Below are positions 19,071 through 27,808 of a DNA stretch of 64,000 bases, piece after piece. The DNA is from Desulfuromonadales bacterium (GTDB taxonomy: Bacteria; Desulfobacterota; Desulfuromonadia; Desulfuromonadales; BM103). The stretch lies in the NCBI GenBank assembly GCA_030145205.1, contig JAQYVZ010000019.1, forward strand, positions 1 to 64,000, read 5' to 3'. Each line of letters begins with the position of its first letter. The first letter of the stretch is position 1. Both the position numbers and the translations under genes were made by a program. Under the pieces are notes generated by a model. That model ran no database searches, was not told where the DNA came from, and saw only the letters and a list, made by a program, of their open reading frames with translations.

Positions 19071-20216
19071 TCAATCGGCACTGATCAACGTCTGCAGGGC
19101 AGCAAGGAATGCGTCAATATCCTGGCTTGTATTGAAATAGCCGGGGCTGACCCGAACCGTGCCCTCGGGGTAGCTGCCGATGGACTTATGCGCCTCGGGC
19201 GCGCAGTGCAGCCCGACCCGACAAGAGATATCATATTCGCGGTCCAAGCGAAAGCCCAAGGTCGACGGATCGACCGATTTCACCGTGAAGGAAACGGCGC
19301 TGCCATGCCGTTCGGGCTGAAGGGGACCGTGCAGGGTGACCTCGGGCAGGTCGGAGAGGCCCTGCAGCAGCTGCTGCACCAGCGCGACCTCGTGCGTCCG
19401 GATCCGCTCCCGGCCTTCCTGCTCGATGTAGTCGATAGCGGTCCCCAGTCCGGCCAAACCGATGGTGTTCAGGGTACCGCTTTCCAGACGTTCCGGCAGT
19501 TGGTCCGGCTGTTGGTCCGAGTCGGACAGAACACCCGTGCCGCCGTACACCAGCGGCTGCAGGTCCAGATCTGGCCGGATATACAGGAAGCCGGTCCCCG
19601 GCGGACCCATCAGGCCCTTGTGGCCTGACGCGGCCAGCAGGTCGATCCCCATTTCTTCGACATGAATCGGCAGCAAACCGGCACTTTGTGCCGCATCGAC
19701 CATGAACAGAATACCCTGGGAACGGCACCAGGCACCGACCTCTGCGATCTCCTGCACGGTTCCGGTGACGTTCGAACAGTGCGTCATGACGACCAGCCGC
19801 GGCTTCGGCGTCGCGGCCACCATCAGGTCGGCGGGCACCACGAAACCGTCACGGTCTGCGAGCACCTTGATAACCTCGACGCCTTGATCCTGCAGCCTCC
19901 GCAACGGGCGCACCACAGCGTTGTGCTCCATGGAGGTAGTGAGCACACGATCCCCCGGCTTCAAAAGGCCGAACAGCCCCTGATTGATCGCCTGGGTTGC
20001 GCTCGGGGTAAACACGATTCGGGAGGAGTCGGCAACGCCGAAAAAACGGGCCACGGCCTCGCGCGTTGTCATGACCTGGCGGGCAGCATCAAGAGCCTGC
20101 TTATGACCACCGCGTCCCGGGTTGGCGGTCAACAGGCGCATCGCCTGCGCCACGGCGTCACACACCACGTCCGGCTTCGGGAAGGAGGTTGCCGCATTAT
20201 CGAGATATATGCTCAT
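19071..20216 (-). CDS. cysteine desulfurase-like class V aminotransferase
   Basis: 381 residues, fold type I, close to the cysteine desulfurase family-protein group rather than IscS. It has YLDNAATSFPKPD at the start, TPSATQAINQGL, the PLP lysine in ASGHKGLMGPPG and a Cys in VGLHCAPEAH in the position of the persulfide-carrying residue. Partners in this subgroup are often selenium- or sulfur-transfer proteins; none is adjacent. ATG 20216 is used because the family starts at MxIYLDN; a GTG at 20243, three bases after the upstream stop, is an alternative. A true IscS is at 36929. Confidence 0.85.
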   Translation of the reverse strand: MSIYLDNAATSFPKPDVVCDAVAQAMRLLTANPGRGGHKQALDAARQVMTTREAVARFFGVADSSRIVFTPSATQAINQGLFGLLKPGDRVLTTSMEHNAVVRPLRRLQDQGVEVIKVLADRDGFVVPADLMVAATPKPRLVVMTHCSNVTGTVQEIAEVGAWCRSQGILFMVDAAQSAGLLPIHVEEMGIDLLAASGHKGLMGPPGTGFLYIRPDLDLQPLVYGGTGVLSDSDQQPDQLPERLESGTLNTIGLAGLGTAIDYIEQEGRERIRTHEVALVQQLLQGLSDLPEVTLHGPLQPERHGSAVSFTVKSVDPSTLGFRLDREYDISCRVGLHCAPEAHKSIGSYPEGTVRVSPGYFNTSQDIDAFLAALQTLISAD

Positions 20217-20246
20217 GGACGTTTCAGCTCGCTCAAAGTGCACTCT

Positions 20247-21341
20247 TCACGAGAGAGGGCCCTGGTCGGACAGAACCGTTTCGTCGACCTGTCGATCCCG
20301 GTGAAACACCTTGTTCTTGCCATCCTCTTTCGCCAGGTACATCAACTCGTCAACACGTTTCAACAAGGTGTCGTGACTTTCGCCATCTTCAGGGAAAGCC
20401 GCCACGCCAATGCTGACGGTCACGCCATGAGTCTTGGTGATACCGGTCAAAAACCGCGGAGATTCTGTCTCTACGAAAATCCGGATCCGTTCGGCCACCA
20501 TGAGCGCCTGCTGCAGGCGCGTTTCCGGCAGCAGCGCAATGAACTCTTCGCCGCCGTAACGGTAGATCAGGTCACAGTCGCGCAACAACTCACGCAGCAG
20601 CTGCGCCAGCTCGCGCAGCACGATATCCCCGTTCGGATGCCCGTAGGAATCATTGAATTTCTTGAAATCATCGACATCCAGCATGATGATCGACAACGGA
20701 GTCTGGTAGCGCTCCGCCCTGCGAAACTCTTCGTGAAAGTCGCGTTTGAACTGCCGATGATTGAACAAACTGGTCAAGCCGTCGGTGCAGGCCAATTCGA
20801 GCGTCTGGTGATGCAACCGGGCATTGTCGATGCTCATGGTCGCAAAAGAGGCTAAAATAGAGAGCAAACGCAGACGATCTTCCTGCAAGGGGCGTGGCAC
20901 AAAATCATCGACATACAGGATGCCGACCAGACTCTCCTGAAAAATCAGCGGCACGGCGATCAGGGCGCGAATCCCTTCCTTGAGCGCCAGGGGGTTCATC
21001 GTAATGGCGGCCAGATCCGTATCCTGGACCACAAAAGGCTCGCCATGCTCGATAATCCGCGACGTCAGCCCGCCCTTCTCGACCCCCCAGCACTTCTTCG
21101 CGATGAAGGCGTCGCTCAAGCCGGCATGAGCATGCAGATACAGAGAATCGTCCGCCTTTTCGTAAAGCGCGATACTCCCCGCCGGATAGTCCATGATCGC
21201 CATGGCGCTGTGCAGAATATTCTGCAGCACCTCGTCCAGGTCAAGCGACGAAACAACGACCTGCGCCACGCTGAGAATATTTTTCAGCCCCTGGACTTCG
21301 TCGCGCAACGCCTGCCCTTTCAATTCAATGTCACGTCCCAT
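20247..21341 (-). CDS. GAF-GGDEF diguanylate cyclase
   Basis: 364 residues: a GAF sensor domain (about 25-170) and a GGDEF domain (about 180-345). The active site is GGEEF at 263-267, so cyclic di-GMP synthesis is expected, and RxxD (R254-D257) exactly five residues before it forms the allosteric I-site, implying product inhibition. There is no transmembrane segment, so it senses a cytoplasmic signal through the GAF domain, whose ligand cannot be predicted. A PilZ protein, a possible receptor, is encoded at 62938. Start ATG 21341 follows a GGGGGG ribosome-binding site. Confidence 0.95.
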   Translation of the reverse strand: MGRDIELKGQALRDEVQGLKNILSVAQVVVSSLDLDEVLQNILHSAMAIMDYPAGSIALYEKADDSLYLHAHAGLSDAFIAKKCWGVEKGGLTSRIIEHGEPFVVQDTDLAAITMNPLALKEGIRALIAVPLIFQESLVGILYVDDFVPRPLQEDRLRLLSILASFATMSIDNARLHHQTLELACTDGLTSLFNHRQFKRDFHEEFRRAERYQTPLSIIMLDVDDFKKFNDSYGHPNGDIVLRELAQLLRELLRDCDLIYRYGGEEFIALLPETRLQQALMVAERIRIFVETESPRFLTGITKTHGVTVSIGVAAFPEDGESHDTLLKRVDELMYLAKEDGKNKVFHRDRQVDETVLSDQGPLS

Positions 21342-21525
21342 AAAAATGAACCCCCCTTAACTGTCCTGCATCCCTAGTTTTTATAGCACAACCCGGCGAA
21401 TCCAGCAAAACCAATCCAGTTTTATTTTCTGGCAAAAATTCGGGTACGACACAGATGGTTCAGCATTACTGAAATCACCAGCGACAACAGCGCCCTTAAT
21501 GAACAAACAATAAACATTTATGGCG

Positions 21526-21557
21526 TTGACACCCACCACATCTTGTGGTTTAAATAT
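21526..21557 (+). promoter_or_regulatory. promoter of nrdJ
   Basis: TTGACA at 21526-21531 is a perfect -35 box. After 17-19 bases follow TTTAAA/TAAATA (21549-21556), a fair -10. The first NrdR-like box fills the spacer, so repressor binding would block RNA polymerase directly. Confidence 0.6.
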
Positions 21558-21579
21558 CGCGTCACACTACATCTTCTAT
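21533..21579 (+). promoter_or_regulatory. tandem NrdR-box-like operators upstream of nrdJ
   Basis: Two 16-bp sites, CCACCACATCTTGTGG (21533-21548) and ACACTACATCTTCTAT (21564-21579), share CAC-ACATCTT and are exactly 31 bp apart, three helical turns. That is the known layout of NrdR boxes in front of ribonucleotide reductase genes. NrdR is an ATP/dATP-sensing zinc-finger repressor; its gene is not in the window. Box two is only a partial palindrome. Confidence 0.75.
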
Positions 21580-21624
21580 TATTTCTGATAATTCAAACAA
21601 TTCAATTACTGCAGGAAGGCTGAT

Positions 21625-23850
21625 ATGACTGAAAAAACACACGCCGCCGGGACTGATCTGTCTGCAAACGCCGTCACAGTTCTGGAACGACGCTATCTGC
21701 GCAGGGACAAAGAGGGGAAAGTCCTGGAAGCGCCTCTGGACATGTTCAAGCGGGTCGCCACGACCATCGCGGAGGCCGAAAAGAACTTCAAAACCGGCCG
21801 CGTCCCCTCCGAATTAAGTAAAGAATTTCTCGGGATGATGACTTCTCTCGAGTTTATGCCCAACTCACCGACCCTGATGAACGCCGGCCGCGAGTTAGGG
21901 CAGTTATCCGCCTGTTTTGTTCTGCCGATCGGCGATTCCATGGAAGAGATCTTCGAATCGATCAAGCAAACCGCCCTGATCCACAAGAGCGGTGGAGGCA
22001 CCGGATTCTCTTTCTCACGCATTCGTCCTGCCAACGATGTCGTCCTTTCCACCAAAGGCGTGTCGTCCGGTCCCCTCTCCTTCATGAACGTCTTTGATGC
22101 GGCAACCGAAACGATCAAGCAAGGCGGCACGCGACGCGGCGCCAACATGGGGATTCTGCGGGTCGATCATCCCGACATCATCGACTTCATCATGTGCAAA
22201 CGGGATCAAACCGTCCTGACTAATTTCAATATCTCGGTCGGCATGACTGAAGCCTTCATGGAGGCTGTTGAAAAAGACCAGGACTATGACATCATCAACC
22301 CACGCACGGGAGAAGTGGCCACACAACGTTCCGCCCGCAAGGTCTTCGATCGCATCGTCGACCTCGCCTGGACCAACGGTGAGCCGGGGATTATCTTCCT
22401 CGACCGTCTTAATCGCGACAACCCCACGCCACATATCGGCGAGATCGAGGCAACTAACCCCTGCGGCGAGCAGCCGTTACTTCCGTACGAATCGTGTAAC
22501 CTCGGTTCGATCAACCTGGCAAAGCTGATTACTGACGATCAGCAGGTCAACTGGGACCGCCTCGCACAGATCGTGGAGCTTTCAGTCCGTTTCCTGGATA
22601 ACGTCATCGAAGTCAACAAGTATCCGATTGAACAGATTTCCGAAATGACCCGCGCCAACCGTAAAATAGGCCTGGGTGTTATGGGCTGGGCCGACATGCT
22701 GATCCAACTCGGCATCCCTTACAACAGCGAGGACGCTGTTGAGCTCGGCGAAAAAGTCATGAAGTTCATCAACGACACGGCGCACGCCATGTCGCACACC
22801 CTGGCGAGCGAGCGTGGCTCCTTCCCGAACCATGCCGGCAGCGTGTTTGGTAAGCGCGGCGAACAGATTCGCAACGCGACCTGCACCACCATCGCACCGA
22901 CCGGAACCATCTCGATTATCTGCTCGACCTCGAGCGGCGTTGAGCCTTTGTTTGCGGTTTCGTACGTACGCCAGGTCCTCGACAAAGATATTCTGGTCGA
23001 GGTTCACCCCCTCTTTGAAAAGATCGCCGTGGAACGCGGCTTCTATTCACAGGAGCTGATGAAGAAAATCGCCCAGGTCGGAACGATTCAGGATATGACG
23101 GAGATTCCGGAGGATATCCGGAACATTTTCGTGACCTCCCACGACATCACTCCTGAAGACCACATCCGGATGCAGTCGGCATTCCAGAAGCACACTGACA
23201 ACGCCGTCTCCAAGACGGTCAACTTCTGCAACACCGCCACCCGTGATGATGTCTCCACTGTGTACCGACTCGCCTATCAGTCAGGCTGCAAAGGTGTGAC
23301 CATCTACCGCGACGGATCACGCGACATGCAGGTCCTGTCGGTGCAAAAAGAGGAGTCCCGCCCGGAGGATACGGTCCCGCGTGAGACCGGTAAGCAGCGC
23401 GTCAAACGTGATCGGCCACGCGCCCTGTCCGGCTCAACCTACCAGATGCAAACCGGCTGCGGACCGCTCTACGTCACCATCAACGAGGACCAAAACGGTT
23501 TATTCGAGCTGTTCACCACCATGGGCAAAGCCGGTGGTTGCGCTTCCTCACAATGCGAAGCGATTGGTCGGCTGGTTTCGCTGGCATGGCGGAGCGGTGT
23601 CCAGGCGCGTCAGGCAGTCAAGCAGATGATCGGTATCACCTGTCACAAACCGGCAGGCTTCGGTGAAAACCGCATCACCTCCTGCTCCGACGCCGTGGCC
23701 AAGGCGATCCAGATGCATATGGTTCAGCATGGTGAAGATGACGTGACCCATGCCAACAACGGCGGTGCCTGCCCGGACTGCGGTGGCCCGGTCGAGCATG
23801 AAGGCGGCTGTTGCGTCTGCCACGCCTGCGGCTTCTCGGAGTGTGCCTAA
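21625..23850 (+). CDS. nrdJ: adenosylcobalamin-dependent ribonucleotide reductase (class II)
   Basis: 741 residues. It reduces ribonucleotides to deoxyribonucleotides using an adenosylcobalamin radical, and so works with or without oxygen. Motifs: MPNSPTLMNAGRELGQLSACFVLP (first active-site Cys), SGGGTGFSFSRIRP, NPCGEQPLLPYESCNLGSINL (radical Cys) and GTISIICSTSSGVEP. The C-terminus ends in a Cys-rich CPDCGGPVEHEGGCCVCHACG segment, probably zinc-binding or for reduction of the active site. ATG 21625 follows AGGAAGG. It is monocistronic: a strong terminator lies 27 bp downstream. With HgcA it is one of two corrinoid-dependent proteins here. Confidence 0.97.
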   Translation: MTEKTHAAGTDLSANAVTVLERRYLRRDKEGKVLEAPLDMFKRVATTIAEAEKNFKTGRVPSELSKEFLGMMTSLEFMPNSPTLMNAGRELGQLSACFVLPIGDSMEEIFESIKQTALIHKSGGGTGFSFSRIRPANDVVLSTKGVSSGPLSFMNVFDAATETIKQGGTRRGANMGILRVDHPDIIDFIMCKRDQTVLTNFNISVGMTEAFMEAVEKDQDYDIINPRTGEVATQRSARKVFDRIVDLAWTNGEPGIIFLDRLNRDNPTPHIGEIEATNPCGEQPLLPYESCNLGSINLAKLITDDQQVNWDRLAQIVELSVRFLDNVIEVNKYPIEQISEMTRANRKIGLGVMGWADMLIQLGIPYNSEDAVELGEKVMKFINDTAHAMSHTLASERGSFPNHAGSVFGKRGEQIRNATCTTIAPTGTISIICSTSSGVEPLFAVSYVRQVLDKDILVEVHPLFEKIAVERGFYSQELMKKIAQVGTIQDMTEIPEDIRNIFVTSHDITPEDHIRMQSAFQKHTDNAVSKTVNFCNTATRDDVSTVYRLAYQSGCKGVTIYRDGSRDMQVLSVQKEESRPEDTVPRETGKQRVKRDRPRALSGSTYQMQTGCGPLYVTINEDQNGLFELFTTMGKAGGCASSQCEAIGRLVSLAWRSGVQARQAVKQMIGITCHKPAGFGENRITSCSDAVAKAIQMHMVQHGEDDVTHANNGGACPDCGGPVEHEGGCCVCHACGFSECA

Positions 23851-23876
23851 TTTCTCAATAAATCCAACAATCTGCA

Positions 23877-23918
23877 ACGGGAGTTGTCTTCTTACGAGAC
23901 AGCTCCCGTTCTTTTTTG
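23877..23918 (+). terminator. intrinsic terminator of nrdJ
   Basis: ACGGGAGTTGTC (23877-23888) pairs with GACAGCTCCCGT (23898-23909) with one G-U, followed by TCTTTTTTG. A classical rho-independent terminator. Confidence 0.93.
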
Positions 23919-23960
23919 CTAGTATGTCGCGTCCATTCAACCTCACCAGAAGGATTTCGC

Positions 23961-24449
23961 GTGAAAAAATTACTATTATTCCTCGGAATAATCGCAACTG
24001 CAGCCGCACTCTGTTTTTTCGGCATCAAGTACTACAAAACCTACCAGGCCGAAAAATACGATGTCATAGCCATCCCCTATATGGAAACACTCATCCCGAA
24101 GATCTCAACCTGGCAGGGAGAAGTCATATGGGAGAACTTGGCCTTCCGTGCACGCAAGCAGCTCGACCCGGAAAGGTTTTCGGCGATCATCGCCGAATTC
24201 TCCAAGCTGGGGGAACTGAAAAGTTTTTCAACCCCAAAATTTGAAGTGGTCTCGAGAGGCATGACAGAGAAAGAGGACATGTATCGCGATGAAGATGATT
24301 TGAAGACCATCCTGACCTACACGTCAGATGCCGTCTACGAACATGGCGACGCGAAAATCACCTTCATGCTTGCAGTCAAGGAAGAGCAACTCGAGCTCTA
24401 CTACTTCACTATCATGTCAAACGTCCTGCTGCAGGGTTCTGGCGGCTGA
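23961..24449 (+). CDS. hypothetical membrane-anchored protein
   Basis: 162 residues from a GTG at 23961, chosen because AAGGA stands six bases upstream and because it puts a clean signal anchor (KKLLLFLGIIATAAALCFFG) at the N-terminus. The rest is soluble and presumably periplasmic, with many charged residues and no Cys. I do not recognise a family. It is followed closely by another small membrane protein and a DksA-like gene on the same strand. Confidence 0.7.
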   Translation: MKKLLLFLGIIATAAALCFFGIKYYKTYQAEKYDVIAIPYMETLIPKISTWQGEVIWENLAFRARKQLDPERFSAIIAEFSKLGELKSFSTPKFEVVSRGMTEKEDMYRDEDDLKTILTYTSDAVYEHGDAKITFMLAVKEEQLELYYFTIMSNVLLQGSGG

Positions 24450-24483
24450 GACCAACGGCACGAAGAGATCCTCATCACGGACA

Positions 24484-24867
24484 ATGGGAGGCACCTTGCT
24501 TCAGTACTTTAAAGAGTATTATCTTCTTGAAGATAAATATCAGCGGATCGCCCAGAACTCCGGAGGCTTCGGCCTGGTCTCTGGGTTCTTCCTTTATTGG
24601 ATTGGTTGGGGAAAGCTGCTCAGCCTCGTCATCGGGCAGGCGCCTATCGGCCAGCCCAGAGAGCTTTCCGGCTGGGTAGGCTTCCTGGTTTTTATCGGCC
24701 TGCCGCTCTCGATCTGGGCAGGGATGATTGCCATGGCGTTTCTGTTCGCGGTTCGCGGCCAGATCACCACCAGCGACGCGGTCTCTCTCGGCTTTAAGTT
24801 CACCTATCCACGGCACTGGCTGAAGAACCCTCCCGCAACGACGACACATGATGACGCCACTGACTGA
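24484..24867 (+). CDS. hypothetical two-TM membrane protein
   Basis: 127 residues with hydrophobic helices at about 26-48 and 63-88 and a short cytoplasmic-looking tail rich in Thr and Asp. No family recognised. The ATG at 24484 is the first one that begins a plausible protein; longer starts in this frame read through the end of the preceding gene and give a Ser-rich sequence without character. It overlaps the start of the next gene by 20 bp, suggesting coupled translation. Confidence 0.6.
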   Translation: MGGTLLQYFKEYYLLEDKYQRIAQNSGGFGLVSGFFLYWIGWGKLLSLVIGQAPIGQPRELSGWVGFLVFIGLPLSIWAGMIAMAFLFAVRGQITTSDAVSLGFKFTYPRHWLKNPPATTTHDDATD

Positions 24868-25201
24868 ACAACAGATCAATGAATTGCGAGTGAACCTGCT
24901 GAGTCTGCAGGTCGAATTCACGGCACTTCTTGAAGGCGCCACCAAGGGCGCGGAAACCGTCAGTCTTGACCAACCGATCGGCCGCCTGTCGCGCATGGAT
25001 GCCATGCAGCAGCAGAGCATGGCCCAGGCGAACACACGCATCGCCCGACAAAGACTGGCTCAAATACGGGCGGCATTAACGCGTTACGATCAGGATGAGT
25101 ACGGTCTGTGCGTTGATTGCGGCGAGGATATCGGCTTCGGCCGACTGAAAGCTCGCCCGGAATCACCCTTCTGCCTGGAATGCCAGAAACAGCGGGAATA
25201 G
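24848..25201 (+). CDS. TraR/DksA family zinc-finger protein
   Basis: 117 residues. An N-terminal coiled-coil-like helical region (about 5-80) is followed by a C4 zinc finger, CVDCGEDIGFGRLKARPE...CLEC, with C-x2-C and C-x2-C pairs 17 residues apart, the DksA/TraR layout. Such proteins enter the RNA polymerase secondary channel and alter promoter kinetics, usually with ppGpp. The protein is shorter than DksA (151) and so closer to TraR/YbiI-like members. Start is at the first of two consecutive ATGs. Confidence 0.88.
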   Translation: MMTPLTEQQINELRVNLLSLQVEFTALLEGATKGAETVSLDQPIGRLSRMDAMQQQSMAQANTRIARQRLAQIRAALTRYDQDEYGLCVDCGEDIGFGRLKARPESPFCLECQKQRE

Positions 25202-25299
25202 CCCCGACAACGCTCGCCCGTATTGCGCCTGCCCCCGCCGTCTGGTAATAATTGAATCACAGCTTTATTTCATCACTATTTCCAAAGGATACTGCAGCG

Positions 25300-26106
25300 A
25301 TGATGAACCAGAGAAGCACAACCCGGATTACAATTCTCCTCATTATTTTGTTGCTGGCCGGTGCCACCCAAAGCATGGCTGCGCTGGGCATCTTTGAAAA
25401 AAAGCCTGTAAACGAAAAGGAACGGGTCGAAACCATCGAGCGGATCCAGGACGTTCAGGAGAAGCTGAAATTGCTGCAAGACAAGCTGCGTGCCCTGGAA
25501 CGCCGCAAAGCCGCAAAGGGAGAGACAGTCGACGGCGCGGTTCCGAGTGCAGAGAACTGGCAGGCCATAGATGAAGCGACAACCGATCCGGGCGAGTTCG
25601 GTGTTTACAGCTACTTGCTCTATGCAGGAGGGCTCGACGATACAGTGGCAATCGGCGTTCTGGAAGACCTGATCCTGACCATTGAGACTCTTCCTGAAAC
25701 GGAAGTCCCGGCAACACTGGGCAGCCGCTTTCTGGTCCCGGTCGAGCAGCCCCAGTCGACTATCGATCTGGGCCGGCGACCATATAATTACGCTCTCAGC
25801 ACGGCCTATCTGAAAAGCCTGGGACTTGAAAAGGTCGGCACAGGTCCGGTGCTGGTCGCGGCAGCTGTGCCGATCGACCCTTACGCAGTAACAGCACAGC
25901 CGCCGGTTCTTGCAGTCAGCCTGGAAGGGCTAACTCCAGCGACCGCCCAGCAGCTCCTGCAACGCTGGCATCACTATGAGACATCATTAACCGCGACCAA
26001 CGGACACCCCTTGGCCGGACTCTTTATGACTCTGTTGCAAGACGCCGGTCCAACACGGACTGAAGTCAGTGCAGATCGCCTGCAGATTGACTTCAGCGCC
26101 AAGTGA
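25300..26106 (+). CDS. hypothetical secreted protein with coiled coil
   Basis: 268 residues. A typical signal peptide (basic start, TRITILLIILLLAG, AALG cleavage region) precedes a predicted coiled coil (residues about 30-72, VETIERIQDVQEKLKLLQDK) and a globular part with many Val/Leu strands. The ATG at 25300 follows AAAGGA; a TTG at 25252 is less likely. No family recognised. Its stop overlaps the GTG of the next gene (GTGA), so the two are cotranscribed. Confidence 0.7.
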   Translation: MMNQRSTTRITILLIILLLAGATQSMAALGIFEKKPVNEKERVETIERIQDVQEKLKLLQDKLRALERRKAAKGETVDGAVPSAENWQAIDEATTDPGEFGVYSYLLYAGGLDDTVAIGVLEDLILTIETLPETEVPATLGSRFLVPVEQPQSTIDLGRRPYNYALSTAYLKSLGLEKVGTGPVLVAAAVPIDPYAVTAQPPVLAVSLEGLTPATAQQLLQRWHHYETSLTATNGHPLAGLFMTLLQDAGPTRTEVSADRLQIDFSAK

Positions 26107-26375
26107 CGCCCTGGGAAGAGCTCTGTAACCGTTGCGGTCTCTGCTGTTTCGAAAAGAAGCTTGATGCGCGAGGTCGCAACGTCACAACCCCGGTCCCCTG
26201 CCGCCACCTCGATATTGTGTCGCGGGAGTGCCGGGTATACAAAAAACGCTTCGAGGTCGGCGAAGGCTGCCTGCAGCTCACCCCGGAGATCGTTGCGAAA
26301 GCGGATTGGTTGCCGGAGGATTGTGCTTATCGTGGGGTTGTTGGAGCGTCAGATGAGGACATCAAAGACGTTTAA
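26103..26375 (+). CDS. YkgJ-type cysteine-cluster protein (paralogue 1)
   Basis: 90 residues with the CxxCGxCC signature (LCNRCGLCCFEK near residue 8), then PCRHLD, CRVY and CLQL, ending in LPEDCAY. These are the eight-Cys features of the YkgJ/YcgN (UPF0153/UPF0260) group, proposed to bind zinc or an Fe-S cluster. It starts with GTG in a GTGA overlap with the preceding stop. A second copy with the same Cys layout is at 58462-58749. Function unknown. Confidence 0.82.
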   Translation: MTPWEELCNRCGLCCFEKKLDARGRNVTTPVPCRHLDIVSRECRVYKKRFEVGEGCLQLTPEIVAKADWLPEDCAYRGVVGASDEDIKDV

Positions 26376-26382
26376 AACCTTT

Positions 26383-26491
26383 TTGGACGCTGATCAAATC
26401 TGATTTATAAGCAAAACCACAAACTCAATGGCCACGACTGAATCCTTTGTTTTTGACTGATCAGCTTTTATCAGATTTGATCAGCGTCCAA
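26383..26491. repeat. 22-bp perfect inverted repeat, 65-bp spacer (MITE-like)
   Basis: Arm one (26383-26404) starts TTGGACGCTGATCAAATC; arm two (26470-26491) is its exact reverse complement over 22 bp. The spacer is AT-rich and contains a further GATCAG, so the whole could fold in more than one way. It lies between the YkgJ-like gene and the MFS gene. There is no T-run for an intrinsic terminator on either side, and no ORF inside, so it looks like a small non-autonomous element or an intergenic repeat. Confidence 0.85.
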
Positions 26492-26524
26492 CAAAGCCTT
26501 TGATTTGCTTGCGAGGTTTCGCTG

Positions 26525-27808
26525 TTGAATCCGACCTCTCCGAAAAAAGCCCGTTTCGCCTGGTGTCTGTACGACTGGGCAAACTCTGCTTTCGCCACAG
26601 TGATCCTGGCTGCGGTCCTGCCGGTCTATTTCGCCGGTATCGTCCCGGCGGAAGGCATCACCCCACCGTGGAGTTCCCAGCCGATTCCCGCGACAGCTTT
26701 CTGGGGGTATACCGTCTCCGCCTCAATGGCACTGGTCGCCTGCATCGCACCTGGGATCGGTAACCTGGCGGACCACCGCGGCTGGCGACGCCCGCTTCTG
26801 GCTATCTTCTGCACTTTCGGCGCTGTATCAACCTGCGCTCTCTGGCTGACCGGACCGGGACATTACTGGCAGGTCGCCCTGCTGTTCATCCTCGGCAACA
26901 TCGGCTTCGCCGCCGGCAACATCTTCTACAACGCCTTCCTGCCAAGCCTGGCAACCGGTCACGACGCCGACCGGTTGTCCGCACGCGGCTTCGCCTTCGG
27001 CTACCTGGGTGGCGGCCTGATGCTGCTGATCGTGTTCATCCTGATCAAAGGGTACGCCTGGTTCGGCTTTGCAGACATCGGTCAGGCCACCCGCTTCGGA
27101 TTCCTGCTGACCGGTGCCTGGTGGCTTGGCTTTGCCATGCCCTGTTTTATATGGGTTAATGACGATAAACCTTCACAATCTTCAACAATTGCCCTACGTT
27201 CGTTGAAAGATTTTATGAGCGCTTTTCTACACCTGAAACAGTACCCCGATCTACTACGCTTCCTCCTGGCGTTCCTGCTCTACAACGATGGCATCCAGAC
27301 CATCATCGCGGTGTCGGCGATCTTCGCCCGTGAAGAGCTTGGCCTGAGCCAGGGAACCATTCTCGGTTGTTTCCTGATGATCCAGTTCGTAGCCACGCCC
27401 GGCGCCCTGCTGTTTGCCCGCATCGCTGGTCGCTACGGTGCGCGCAAAGCGATCCTGATCTGCCTTGTGATCTTCAGCCTGATCACTCTCTATGCGGCGA
27501 CCATGCATTCCGCCACGGAGTTCTGGCTGCTCGGCTTCGTGGTCGCACTGGTTCTCGGCGGTAGCCAGGCGATCAGTCGCTCCTTCTTTGCCTCAATGGT
27601 CCCAAGGCAACGGAGTGCCGAATTCTTCGGTTTCTATGCCATCAGCTCCAAATTCGCTTCAATTTTGGGGCCTTTTCTGTTTGCAGTCCTCATAGAAATG
27701 ACCGGCTCCAACCGGGTGGCGATCTTCGCTCTGGCAGTATTTTTTATCCTTGGCATCGCCTTGTTGTTGACAGTCAATGTCAAGCGTGGACAGGCGTTAG
27801 TCACATAA
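26525..27808 (+). CDS. MFS transporter, UMF1/Atg22-like
   Basis: 427 residues with about twelve hydrophobic segments. The start (FAWCLYDWANSAFATVILA) is the signature of the bacterial UMF1/Atg22-like family, and LPSLATGHDADRLSARGFAFGYLGGGL and NDGIQTIIAVSAIFAREELG follow in the usual places. Substrates are unknown in bacteria; the yeast relative exports amino acids from the vacuole. The start is TTG 26525, with GAGG nine bases upstream; no ATG or GTG occurs before the first helix. Confidence 0.9.
   Translation: MNPTSPKKARFAWCLYDWANSAFATVILAAVLPVYFAGIVPAEGITPPWSSQPIPATAFWGYTVSASMALVACIAPGIGNLADHRGWRRPLLAIFCTFGAVSTCALWLTGPGHYWQVALLFILGNIGFAAGNIFYNAFLPSLATGHDADRLSARGFAFGYLGGGLMLLIVFILIKGYAWFGFADIGQATRFGFLLTGAWWLGFAMPCFIWVNDDKPSQSSTIALRSLKDFMSAFLHLKQYPDLLRFLLAFLLYNDGIQTIIAVSAIFAREELGLSQGTILGCFLMIQFVATPGALLFARIAGRYGARKAILICLVIFSLITLYAATMHSATEFWLLGFVVALVLGGSQAISRSFFASMVPRQRSAEFFGFYAISSKFASILGPFLFAVLIEMTGSNRVAIFALAVFFILGIALLLTVNVKRGQALVT

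Noticed and set aside
19662-20855. 397-codon plus-strand frame
   Set aside because: Spans two well-supported minus-strand genes (desulfurase-like and diguanylate cyclase) and has no recognisable domain.
21625-23850. Intein in nrdJ
   Set aside because: Ribonucleotide reductase genes often carry inteins, but this protein is of normal length and its active-site motifs are uninterrupted.
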